Shown: piece after piece, positions 10,401 through 21,709 of the stretch | Numbering within the stretch: position 1 is the first letter of the stretch | Layout: every line of letters starts with the position of its first letter | Source of the DNA: Polytrichum commune | Taxonomy: Eukaryota; Streptophyta; Polytrichopsida; Polytrichales; Polytrichaceae | Reading direction: 5' to 3' | DNA: 64,000 nt | Assembly: GCA_950295325.1 (NCBI GenBank) | Contig: OX485809.1 | Span: 29,652,144 to 29,716,143 of the forward strand | The notes under the pieces: generated by a model | Database searches by the model: none | What the model saw: the letters and a program-made list of their open reading frames with translations, nothing else | Told to the model about the DNA's origin: nothing | Translations under genes and position numbers: made by a program

Positions 10401-13300
10401 TCTTCGACTTGGTCACATGTCTATTGCCCTGTCCAAAATACTCTTCCTCTTGGAACTGTTTCATATGAACTAAATGTCTCACCCTTAGCTCATTTCGGAT
10501 AATTGATCACTAATAACTTACTTTAGTGTCCATTTCACATTGCAAGTGTCGATATGAATTCACATCCTATCAAAATCCTAAAATGACTATTCTGAGACCA
10601 AAAAGTTGTACCACACTTGTACTTAACAACTGGTTTGCACACATGTCGTCCTAGTCCATTGCACATGTGCAATACGAATAAACCTCTCAAGTCATCCCTA
10701 CACCGCTCAACATCCCACCATTGACACTAATCGATTCCAGAATAACAAACAACGGTAGTCTCACCACCACCATCCACGTTGTCCATTATACGTTAAACGA
10801 TTTGTCCACATCCAATGAAAGGGATGGAAATTAACTTGAAGTGAATTTGTGTTGTGTCCAATACGAATGACTTTGGATAGAAAATGGGAGGTTGGGGAGT
10901 AGTGGAGGGGCCTAGAAGAATCGCTCCATATGAGCATACCTCTCATCCATCCAAAGTAAACAAGGTGTGTTTTTTTTATAATAATTGTGTGCTTGATTTG
11001 CCTTAATTTAGTCCCATTTGACTTATTTAAATAAAAATGATGCTAAATATGGTGTCAAATCAATTATGCAATTGGAAAATTGGAAAATGGTATTTTTACT
11101 ATGTGATTGAGAGGTATTTACTCTCGTATTCAGGAATGCCAAGGGACCATGAATGGAGACATTTTTCATTGAGAAGAAGGAAGGGGTTGTGAGTAGAGGG
11201 AAGGGAGGTTTATGTCATGGAAAGTCCTCCCATTTCTCCATGAAGTATGACGTGTATGGTAATTCTATTATACATGGAGGGGCAAAAAATTTGTTTGCAA
11301 TGGAAAGACAATTCCAACCACAAAAACAAACATGCCCCTCTTATGCATGCAAGATGTACAAGGAATACTAGAAAGTTCTTTGAAAAAAATAACTTTTTAC
11401 TCACCTAACAAAGCCATGGGGTTGATGTCCAAAAGGCCCAGAATTTGTAGTGAATTGTTTACAATTTTCTAAATATAAAAATCCATATAAAAATATATTT
11501 TAAAGAGGTTATGGCAATTGGACTTAATACACCAAAGAGGCAACTATGGCTAGATGCCCATCTCTTTGAGTTGAGCCCCTAACATTGTTATATGAGTTGA
11601 AAATATAGGATATTCTAGTGTAGCTCCTATTTGAAAATTAGATCACAAAGTAAGAATCAAGGGCTATGAATTAGTCCAAAAGTAGCCACTGGAGAGCCAA
11701 TTTATAAGGCACGTGGAGCTAATAACCTAATTGATGATAGCCCATATTGTAGTGAGCCACCGACTCCAAAAACACATGCAACCTTAGATAAGTTCCTCCC
11801 ACCTCATTGTGTGCCTCCAAAATTCAACATTGATGTGCAATTAGGTTGCCCCACGTTATTTTATCAACATTCCATGTTAGTTTAGATATTTTGTTATCAC
11901 GAGTAGCAAAATACATGATTTTTTTTTCTACTGTGGCTACCAAACGGATTGATTAACAAAGATATGATTTCCCATGATTTGATTTTGAGCAGAGGTAATT
12001 TGCATGGATAAAGAGGCAATTTACTTGCAATGTAACCCAATTGCACATATTAGTGAGCTCAGTAAAAGCTGAGAGAAAATTATCACATACAAGCGTGCCT
12101 CTCATCCATCCAATGCAAAAACTTAACCTCCTAAGAAATGTTGCTTTATTGTAGAGAACTACATCTAGAGCAATTTTAGCATTAAGAGAATTATTTGCTT
12201 CTTCAAGATTTTTTTTTGATAAATCAAGAAAACAATTAGAGGACGTGAGATCGCCATGCAAGTTGAATAGCAAGGAAATGGTTACCTTTGTGAATGAAAT
12301 TCAAAAAATCGAGAGGGGAAAACGAATAAGAGAGCAGGTTTACCGAGCAGGGCCACAACACAATGATGGAGGAAGGAGGTGTTGGGGCATGCCCTTAGGC
12401 TAAAACTCGGGACTAAATAGGACTTGACTTCCAAGATTGGTTTGTCTAAGAGATCAAAGTCATCCTAAAAAGGCGAGTGTGAAGCCAAACTCACCCTATT
12501 AACATGGGTCTAGATACATGCATTCTGATATTTGTTTAGAATTTGGGCTTGAGGTATGGACTCACAACTAAGGTAGAGGGAGCTTAAACCAACACTTTAA
12601 GCTATTGCACATGGCTACGTGGTTGATATAATTAGAGATCATACTAGCCTTTGGGCTTAACATAGGTAAAAAGGAAAAAATAGCCTCAATTGAATATTTG
12701 ATGAATATTCAAAGTCCAAACCACTACCCTTTTTAAACCAATCCCTAGGCCATGTGCATGACGACCTTGCATATGATGAGGACTCACACCTTCATTGCCT
12801 AGGACCAGTACAACATAGTTGGGTACTTGACCCAAGTGAGATCAAAGCCCAACTAGTAATAATGTGCAAAGTTACATAGCCACCTCCATGATCCCACCTG
12901 GTTCGGTTGCAAAAATGTCACCTTGCATACTAGGTACCAACCTTCTTTGTGCTTTCTAGGCCTACCTCCTTGGCTTTATGAATAGAATGGCTATAATTGT
13001 CCCGGCCCCCCCCCCAATGTTCAATATTGAAGTCTTCAACACCTGTCAAATGTCATTTTGGCCGTCAAAAAAGTTTTTTTTGTGTGTGGGGGGGGGGGGG
13101 CACTTCACAAAAATGTGCTATGCAAAGTTTCCACTCTTCACACTGTAGACCTCTTCAAAAAATGTTTGTCACAAAATACAATGGCTATAATTTGCAAATA
13201 GAAACATAATTGGACACCAATCTTGTCGCTTTAGCAGACACTTCCAAATTCCAATAACTCCTCCAATTTCGACTGTGCAACTTTGACTTGACATTGACTG
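10401..13300. other. AT-rich intergenic sequence, no gene seen
   Basis: There are no convincing coding frames. The stretch contains a poly(C) run (13003-13013) and a 13-base poly(G) run (13088-13100). Confidence 0.5.
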
Positions 13301-13305
13301 CAACT

Positions 13306-13526
13306 TCAACTTGGCAAGCACAACTATATGTGAACGTGGGTTTTCCAAACATAATTGGGTGAAGAGTGATCGTAGAAGTCAATTGAAACTTGAAACATTG
13401 GACACATTGATGCGAGTGTCATTATGCGGTCGTCTAATGGAAAATATGGATTGGGCTAGAATTTTTGACACTTGGAAATCGACCAAAAACCGGAGGGCTT
13501 TGCCTTCGGAGTTGGATGATGATTAA
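13306..13526 (+). pseudogene. hAT transposase C-terminal fragment (ZNF862/KRBA2-like type)
   Basis: The frame reads STTICERGFSKHNWVKSDRR and then a Leu-rich segment (LETLDTLMRVSLCG), ending in an acidic tail before TAA. From family knowledge this 'ERGFS..N..K...R' pattern is the hAT C-terminal dimerisation region of the ZNF862-like group. The upstream frame is closed by a TGA near 13285, and no catalytic DDE part is found nearby. It is therefore a short relic of about 70 residues. Confidence 0.75.
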
Positions 13527-14385
13527 GTGCATTGTGTAGCAAATCTAAATAATAATGCATCATTTTATTGCATGTACTTCCTCAATATAGTGAGACATCA
13601 TATTATTTTCATATTCAATACAAAACGGCCAATATCAAGTTCTTTTTTTCTTTTTTTTCTTTTTTTTCTTTTTTATTGGTGAAGTGTTGCAAAAAAGTTC
13701 GAAGCCCTTCACATTGGAATGTATGTGCACACTTCAAACTTGAACATTGCCCCCCCCCCTCTTTGAATATAATAGCTTTAATAAGCAGTAACAAGCGGCC
13801 CTGAATCCACATTGAACCAACCCAAGATAGAGTGGAGTATGTTACTTATCCTATGTGGAGGTTGTAGAGGCCGATATGAGATGGCGTCACTAATGACACC
13901 TAAACCCGTCACTTCATGGGCTTGGACACTCTTTGTCCATGGGGAACGATTCAAGCTAATAGAAGCAATTGGGAGGCATTCATAAGTGTTGCTTTTGGGT
14001 GGGGTGTGTGTTTTAACACCGTTTCAATCAAATCACTTGGGTGTCAACTAGCATGTGAAATTCAGGGCCAAACCTAAGAACCTGGGTATGGACCCGAGTT
14101 CTATTCTAATCATATGATACTCTTGTGTTAAAAGAGACCGGAATAGAACTCAAGTATAGACACATGTTAATGAGGCGAGTTTGACCTTGACTCCACCTTT
14201 TAAGCATTATCTTACTGTTCTCCCTCTTTAGTATGTCACATTTGGGAAACAAAAAAATGGTCGTGTTATTGAGGTGTCGTCTTCTCGTTAATATGGCAAT
14301 TGGCGTAAAATTGTTGTCCTATGGAGGGAATACAAAAACATAAGCAATATGAGCTTAAAATTTTATACAACGAGTTTAAGTAATA

Positions 14386-14605
14386 CTCCCTCTGTTTCAC
14401 AATAAAACCATGGTTTCTGCATAAACTCCGTGCCAGAATAAAACCATGGTTTCGTTACGGACCTCCTCCGGGCATGACAGAGACGTCGGCAACTTTTCGG
14501 CAGCTCCCAATTTTGGTTAAAAAGCGCATTGTGGTTCAAATCCGGTCACTGTTCTTAATCCCGCACTGAAATAGAAACCACAATTTTATTTTGAAACAGA
14601 GGGAG
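14386..14605. mobile_element. Stowaway MITE, 220 bp, TA target duplication
   Basis: The ends CTCCCTCTGTTTCACAATAA and its inverse (TTATTTTGAAACAGAGGGAG) are classic Stowaway (Tc1/mariner) termini. TA flanks both sides (14384-14385 and 14606-14607). The interior is locally GC-richer than its surroundings. It sits next to the Tigger relic and may be nested in that element's 3' part. Confidence 0.92.
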
Positions 14606-14689
14606 TATAACTTTTTTAAAATAATAACTTATAACTCCAAACAAACACGAATATTCTCAAGAACTCTTGAAATAGGAGTTCAAAGATCT

Positions 14690-15830
14690 CTAGTGTTGCC
14701 TACCCAAGTTAGCAATTGTCATCTTCTCTAAATTCCCCACTAGTTTTTGAACACTAATAATTTCATTAACACCAAAATACAAAGAGTAGTCTAATAAGGA
14801 ATTAGACAACAATGATGCATGACGTTTAGCATCGCTAAGCTTTAATGTAGGTGGAGCAACATCATCCACATCTACTGAATGTAGATCAACATTAAGATCA
14901 AAGCCTTATGCATAGTTGATTCCCAAATCAACATCCACCAACTCATGAATACTCAATTCTAGCTCAATAATCTCTTCCCCCTTGATTTAAATGTAAGTCT
15001 CGATTGACGTCTCATCATCACCCAATCGCAAATTTGAAATCAGAGCACCGAGTTCATCAATTCGTCTTGCATTCTATTCTTCTCCCTTTCATCAACTAGG
15101 GCAAAATCAACTTTCCATGTTGCAAGTAATATACACGCCATCCTCCAACAATTCTTGACTATTTATGCATCCAACTCACTCCATACTTTATAACTCCACA
15201 TAATAGTTTGTTTGATGTTGGGCATCACCTTCCTTAAGTCCTTCAATGTAGCATCATCATACCATGATAAAACTCACTACAAAAGTTTATTCTTATACTG
15301 AATTTTGAAAGATGCTATTGTACCTTGATCCAAAGGTTGGGACTACGCTTGTAACATTGGGAGGAAGGAATACCAAAGTCATGTTGCTCAATTCCAAGGT
15401 TGAAAAACCACGAGACTTACCAACTTTGGCAGAGCTAATAACATGTGAAGATGCATAATCCAAAATCATAATCACCTTTCGATTTTGGCCTTTGAACTAA
15501 TTGTTGAGCTGCAAAATCCAAGGTTCAAATATATTCGCCTTCAACCAACTTGTTTTATTTAAGTGCCACCGAACATACTCATGAGGTTGCTACCTTCCAA
15601 AACATCGTGGTTGCTTAGACATATAAATCACAAGCAACTTCAACTTATCAGTCTTAGTTAAATTAACAGCAAGAGCAATTGTTACACCCTCCTTCTTTAA
15701 CTTCCGACCCTTCACCTTCCCTTGTGCTAATGTTTTATTATTATGTGCTCTAAAATACAATCCAATCTTATCCATGTTGTAAACATCTTCATGCTCAGAA
15801 TCTGACAAAAGAATATAAAGAAAGCCACTC
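14690..15830 (-). pseudogene. Tigger/pogo-like (DDE_1) transposase, broken
   Basis: Minus-strand fragments in order are: YNMDKIGLYFRA (expected YNMDETGL), NKTLAQGKVKGRKLKKEGVT, and KLLVIYMSKQPRCFGR (15808-15590). Next comes IMILDYASSHV...LSNMTLVFLPPNVTSVV (15475-15293). Further downstream are 'KDLRKVMPNIKQ' and 'WRMACILLATWKVDFALVDE'-type segments to about 15050. These match the CENP-B/Tigger DDE_1 endonuclease, with D in 'YNMD' and in 'ILDYASSH'. The glutamate of the usual YNMDETGL is replaced (DKIG). Several stops and frame changes make it inactive. TIR-like motifs (TCGTTTTAAACGAGTGTCGT near 16091-16111) suggest one element end near 16.13 kb; the other end is not secure. Confidence 0.85.
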
Positions 15831-16588
15831 TAACCCCTAAGTAGGTCCATTATACATGAGTAACCCTAATTATCATTAAGTTCCCAATGATAAGTGAAGT
15901 TCCCAAGTAATTCCCACGTGAAAATAGATGTATTTTAGATGTACATAACATAGATGAAAGGAATTTTAGCATTAATTACCTCTTTCATATGACAAAACAA
16001 AGATTCTAAATGTCGTATTATCAAGTGTCATAGTCGTATAAAAGAGGGAGTTTTGACTAAAAAGTTTGGTCGCGCAAAAATGTGTCATAATATCGAGGGT
16101 GTCGTTTTAAACGAGTGTCGTACTAACAAGGTTAAAATGTACTCTCTTAGCTATACCAATTGTGGAATTCAGTTCCTAATAAGGTAGAGGTGATTAAACC
16201 AACCTTTGTTGATTTAATCTATTCTTGAATCCATTTGAAACAGTGGTATACATGATTGGCATAGAAATTGGCTTAGACATGGGATAAACAAAAATGAACT
16301 CAATTGCATATCATATGAATATACCACAACCGTTCGAAGTCACTTACCCCTAGCTTTTTAAATTCATGCCCATACCCACATTTTTCTCACTGCAAATTGC
16401 TCTCAAAACCGTATCGACATATTTCGTTCAAAATCACCCCTGCTTTGTGTCCAAACCCACCCTAGTCATTTTGACACTTGCTCAAATCCAATCCTACTTC
16501 CGCTTAAAACCGGAGTGGGTGAAAAGTGGGGAGGTGTCAATCCTACAAAGTCTCCCTAATTTAATCATCAAAATATCCTACTTTGCAT

Positions 16589-16997
16589 CACGGGGAGGTC
16601 ACTCCATTGTCAAGTTGAAAACCACGTGCGAACAAAGTTTGCTACCCCTATATTATATGCCATAGATAATTTTTAAAATTATGATTTTTTTCTATATATA
16701 CATATCCATTGATAATATCTCTTGTATATTTTTTTGAAATTTTTAGTCATCTCCATTTTTTCTAGTAATTTGTTTAGTTCAATTATGTGTCATTCTAGTT
16801 ATAAACAGTATGTTTTCTAGAAAAAAAAATTATCAAATTTGGTTATAAATTTTTACTATGTAATAGATACCATGTATATGTACTCATAATTTTTTTTTGA
16901 TAAAAGTTTGACCCATTTTGTTGATGCAACTTAGAAAAAATATATTTTTTTTGTTCGCACGTGGTTTTCAACTTGACAATGGAGTGACCTCCCCATG
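16589..16997. mobile_element. hAT-type MITE, 409 bp, with 8-bp TSD CTTTGCAT
   Basis: The ends CACGGGGAGGTCACTCCATT and its inverse (one mismatch) extend to about 47 bp of inverted similarity, including ACCACGTGCGAACAAA. The flanks are CTTTGCAT at 16581-16588 and 16998-17005. The host repeat has an uninterrupted relative at 48.4 kb with the matching site ATTTTGCATACGCAT, which confirms insertion. No ORF. Confidence 0.93.
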
Positions 16998-17009
16998 CTT
17001 TGCATACGA

Positions 17010-17240
17010 ATGCAAGCAAAACGATTAACTCAATGGTACCCAAAAGTGATCCCAAATGATGTAAACAGAAGACCCATCCGACCAATCACAACATTCGGCC
17101 TATCATTGCATCCTTTTCGAGCCACCACTTTTACAATTAACCATTTTGGGCCCACACAAGAATCATTGTACTCCTGGTTTAGTACACCAATAGTGATCAC
17201 TCATTGTTTTCCGTTTTTCTACCTTAAGCCCCACAATCAA
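17010..17240 (+). repeat. Dispersed repeat R5, copy 1
   Basis: It shares 'AAAAGTGATCCCAA', 'CATTGCATCCTTTT', 'GGGCCCACACAAGAATCAT'-like and 'CCGTTTT.CTACCTTA' in order with copies at about 26945-27130 and 48380-48650. The left part of this copy lies across the hAT-type MITE, upstream of 16589. Confidence 0.7.
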
Positions 17241-17534
17241 CATAAAGACATGCCCCATCACCCTTACATTGTTTTACCCGGAAGCTAAAGAACCCCTATC
17301 GAGCTTTGTCCGCCTAAGAATTCGTTGCCCCTGACCCACCCTCTAGTGCCCAGACCAAACTTTACTGGTGTTGCCCACGTTGTTGCCCGTAGCTTGCTTG
17401 ATCGGACAGAACCATGGACGGAGTCAACTCCAATCACGTTAATCATCCTTCGAGCCACATACCTTCATTGGACATTGTGAACATTCTTTCCTCCCATGTC
17501 CTCGAATTTGCATCACATTTGCTATTATGTTATG

Positions 17535-17735
17535 CAAACGAAATCTGCTAATGTGTTATGCACCAGTTGTAGATCTAGATCTAGAATTGTGTCATGCATT
17601 AAATCCAAAGTTATGTCATATACCATATCCAAAATTATGTCATGCATCATATCCATAAATGTGTTATGCACCAGATTGAGATCCAGAAATGTATCATCCA
17701 CCAAATCCAAAAACGTAGTATGTAACAAAATCAAT
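17535..17735. repeat. Degenerate minisatellite, about 28-30 bp units
   Basis: Repeated 'TGTCATGCA(C/T)CA.ATCCA.AA' units occur about seven times, including GTTATGCACCAG, GTCATGCATTAAATCC, GTCATATACCATATCC, GTCATGCATCATATCC and GTTATGCACCAGATTG. Open frames here on both strands are a by-product of the repetition. Confidence 0.75.
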
Positions 17736-17819
17736 GGATCCGAATTTGTTAGTGCGCACACCTATTTCATACAAATAGTGCTTATAGTCAAGTGGTCTTC
17801 CTCTCTAAGCATGTGATGT

Positions 17820-20800
17820 TAAGATTTTATAGCTTAGTGTAGACACCTTCTTGTTTTGTGCCTACGCTAACATAATTTGTAGGTTGTGCATGAGTATTTA
17901 TGATCGCACTTAATTTAATTATGTACTAGTAGTTGACGTGGTGTTATGAGATTTTACTATGTCTAATGATCATGTCGATTCATTATAATCTACCATTCAT
18001 ATCAGTGTAGACCTATGATTATTTTGTATCCATTCCATTGGATTATCACTTATGATTTTTGTGAGTCTCCAATTAGTTAGTTAATCCAATTGATTTACTA
18101 AACACGAACTTGTTGATTTGATAACATATATCCATATATACATAACATATTGATTTGACGAGTTTTGCGGTTTCAACACAGTTTATCAAACATGGCTGGA
18201 ATTATGTTGTAGTTTGAGTGAAATACTTACAATTCTCATTACAAGAGAGTCAACTTCATCAACTGCAAATCCAACTACAAGATAAATGACAAAGGTGCTA
18301 GTCTAATCCAGTTGTCTTTACAATGGCCATTACAAATAATATGTGAGGGAGTTGGTAATGAAAAACATAACCATTTAATTGCAAGAGAAGGTGCAATTTC
18401 ATTTTTTTAAATACAACACAACGACATTCATTATACGCGACGGCAACCATTCATTGATAAATCAGTAAAGCATCATAACCATCCGCACCAAGTTTAAGCA
18501 TGGAAAACGCATAGAATATCTTAATTCCTAAAATCATAAGAGGACATTTCTGTCATTCATACTTAATTGATTGGACATTCAACAACTCACTTGCATTGGA
18601 CCATTTTGTCTCCAATATGTGTTGTCCGCAACTAGGTAGACCTAAAATTCACACCACTTGCAAGCCAAGATCAACCACCCGAGGTTTTATTGTGACTTGG
18701 AGTAATTTAATGGTCATGTGGAAGGTTAGGCCCCAAATGAGTATGATTTCTTGATTTCCTCTCGGTTTTGCATTGGTCTTCATGAGGTGGTTGTATTTTG
18801 AGTCCATTCATGCAATTGATTTTTCAATTTATGCCCCCCAAAAATACAAGATCGACCATCCGAGTCATTTGCTTGATCCTTTGTCAACAACATTGGGGTT
18901 TTTTTATCCATGTGCAATGTGCTAGTGGCCTACTTGTACAACCAACCAAAAACTAACCTTGGAGATAGTTTTGAGCACTTCAAATTAACCAAGAGCATGT
19001 ACATCATTAAACACTAGAGTCGATTTCATTTCAAAATTCTTAGTTTTCTAGTTCTCATCCATTGTCTCAAAGAAAAGAAAAAGAAAGTAATGCCCATGTC
19101 CTACCATTGTCTTAATTTCTCTATGTGGAAATTGAAACCGATTTTCAAGAGCCCGTTCAAGAATATGAAACTCGTTTCATTTTTTCCTTGTTCAAGGAGG
19201 GAGGGAGGGAGGGAGATCACCTTGATCATAACTGCAATTTCATGTCTCAAATGTCAAAAAGGGAAGATGTATTTGTAATTAATTTAAGAACCTCCTTTCC
19301 CTCTTTGTTTAAAGGAATAGCTTGCTAGAACCCCCGTATTATCAACTTTTGTAATCCCTAGTTAATCATTGTAGACAACTACCATTTTGGATTCAATACG
19401 TAGAATCTAAATGGTCTCTCATGATCCCTCAACCTTGTGAAATTAAAACAAGCTTCACGAGGGGGTTGGAGGAAATGAAGCGCATTGAAGATTAAAATAT
19501 GGTGTTGGATGTTTCAATTTGGCATCAAATTTAACAACGTTCGTAGAGACATGGATGTAGACCACTAGGTCACACGGGTTGTCAGGGGTAGAGTTCCTTG
19601 GCACCTATTGAGGAGAGGGTTAGAATGAGTACATGTTCACAACCTCTACCACTAGGGAGGGTAAAAAGGATTAACCCTATGTAGAAGCCATATACTACTA
19701 TTAAGGACAACGTAACACCTATATTGGGATCAAAAACCCTAAAATTGTCTAATGATGTTAGTTTGGTACAAATCAAGAATAAATCTATAGGGGCAATTTT
19801 TTCTACTCCACCCCTAAGAGTAGGTATTATGAGACAAAATCTAGTAAGTATGCAATGGAACATTGTTTAGCCACTATAATATAATTATAGTCGGTAAAGT
19901 CAAGTTCCATTGCAAATAAGTGAAGCAAACACAAGGAACGATTGGAGTTATGTGATGCTATGGAACATTATATTAATAGAATAATGTTACAAGTAGTTTT
20001 CATGTGCCAAACTATAAAAAATTCACATAAAATGGCCACGTTTCTATATGTGTCGCATGGATGTTCACTCTTTCATCTATATATAATAGTTGTTGTTATT
20101 GTATGCAACATGAATGTTGCTTGTAATGCTACGAATTTGAAAGCACGATGTCTTGGCCCATTGCGCCTAAACATACGAATTAATGTTCTAGGTCATTTCC
20201 AAACTGTTTGCTCAACATGCCCTTCGTTGATATTCATTTGTTTTGGAACCTTGGAAAAGTGACTAGGTCCAGCACCTACCCGCCCTTGCCGTAGGTTGCC
20301 AAAATGCACAATATGAGGATTTTGGTATAACCCACCCATTATTGTAGAAACCATGCCCCCCCCCCCCCCCCACCAAGTCTAGCATCGACACGCAATTGAG
20401 TATATATAGGCATAGTTTTGTGCACAAGAAGCCTTTCAACCATGTGTTGCCAATGGGTAAAACGTGGTGGCTTTGAGTCATAGCTTTTGAAAGGCCAATG
20501 GACTTGTATCTCGCACTTGACAAGTGGACCCGCCGTTGAAGTGAATTTTCCTCCTTTTTTCCCACTTTTGAATAACCACAAGCTTTGTTGGTTGTACACG
20601 ACTATGCATAGGAGGTGAGTTGGCAATGAGAAATCTCACATGATAGAAGTAATTGACGACTAATAATTATTGTTGATAACCTCATTGGTTGCACATTCTA
20701 GCTACATGCATGTGTTCATGCATTTCCAATTGTCTATGAGTATGGAAATTGGGAAATTCCAAGAAAAATGGATATACTACAAGGGTAGAAACGATAGTTA

Positions 20801-21340
20801 ATCATTTGTAGGAGGGTGACCCCCTAATCTCAAGGGAACCCAAACTATGGGTACATTATTATTATCCAAAGTCGCAATACATTATTATTATCCAAAGGGC
20901 ATGGAGAGATCTCCTTGTGGGTTGTTGCAAGGGTAGCAAGAGTCCCCTTGCAACATCCTCACATTGGTCTTCTAAATTCTTGTCTCTATTTCATGATTGT
21001 AGTACTAGGCAACCTCAAACATTTTTTCAAGTGGACCATCAAGTTCATATAAGCCTTTATTCACGAAGACCATTGCACTCCGTTACTCTAAGACATTAGC
21101 CTTTTTGACATAATCCTCATGTATTTTTCAATCTCATATGCCTTTTGGCTTCCTGGACTTTAATATTGATTTCATGTCATTTCAATTCGTGAAAAAAAAA
21201 AAGTTGTTCTCCCTTACACAGAGGTCGTCGCCATCAAGGAGTTCTTCTTGAATAAATGGCATCTCATGCCATTGAACATGAATACCGAGTATTGGCCCAA
21301 CTTTGTATGCACCTTTGTTCATATCGGCAAACCACCACTA
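17820..21340. other. AT-rich intergenic sequence, no gene seen
   Basis: Only short chance frames are present. It contains a GGGA repeat (about 19197-19215) and a 16-base poly(C) run (20356-20371). Confidence 0.5.
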
Positions 21341-21344
21341 TAAG

Positions 21345-21706
21345 GCTGAGTTCACGTATGGACCTCCCAACTCAAGAGTCCCGATTCACTTGAGGTCAAT
21401 CTGTGCAATCTTAGTCGTTGAGGGCATGGAGGTTGGGACTCACCACTTCACACATGGTTCCAAGTCTTAAATCCCAATTATGATGTGGATGCCTACATGA
21501 CAAACACTATTTGAAAGTGAGGCTCGGGACTTTGTTGAGCAAAAAGCTAGACCCAACTTGCAACACGCCTTGAGATTTTTTTGCATAAAACAATCAAGAT
21601 ATGACTTTAAGGAATATAAACCAAGCTCTAATGGTTTCTCGAGGCTCAAAAGTTGGGACTTTGCCTCCATGTTGGGACTCCATGTGAATTGGCCCTAGTG
21701 GTAGAT
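21345..21706. mobile_element. Single-unit copy of the 2.7-kb MITE family
   Basis: It begins GGCTGAGTTCACG and ends GTGAATTGGCC. Inside are CACTTGAGGTCAAT, GCAATCTTAGTCGTTGAGGGC, 'TTGCATAAAACAATCAAGAT' and 'GAGGCTCAAAAGTTGGGACT'. It has one copy of the unit that is repeated nine times at 2.7-3.5 kb. The TSD is not clear. Confidence 0.7.
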
Positions 21707-21709
21707 TCA

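Noticed and set aside
13568-13804. ORF with a poly-Phe stretch
   Set aside because: Caused by a TTTTTTC simple repeat (about 13640-13672).
14246-16134. Exact ends of the Tigger element
   Set aside because: GTGTCGT-like motifs occur near 14260 and 16100 but in the same rather than inverted orientation, so I did not call the full element.
17496-17816. Repetitive 106-residue plus-strand and 78-residue minus-strand ORFs
   Set aside because: Both come from a minisatellite with a period close to a multiple of three. No start context or motif supports a gene.
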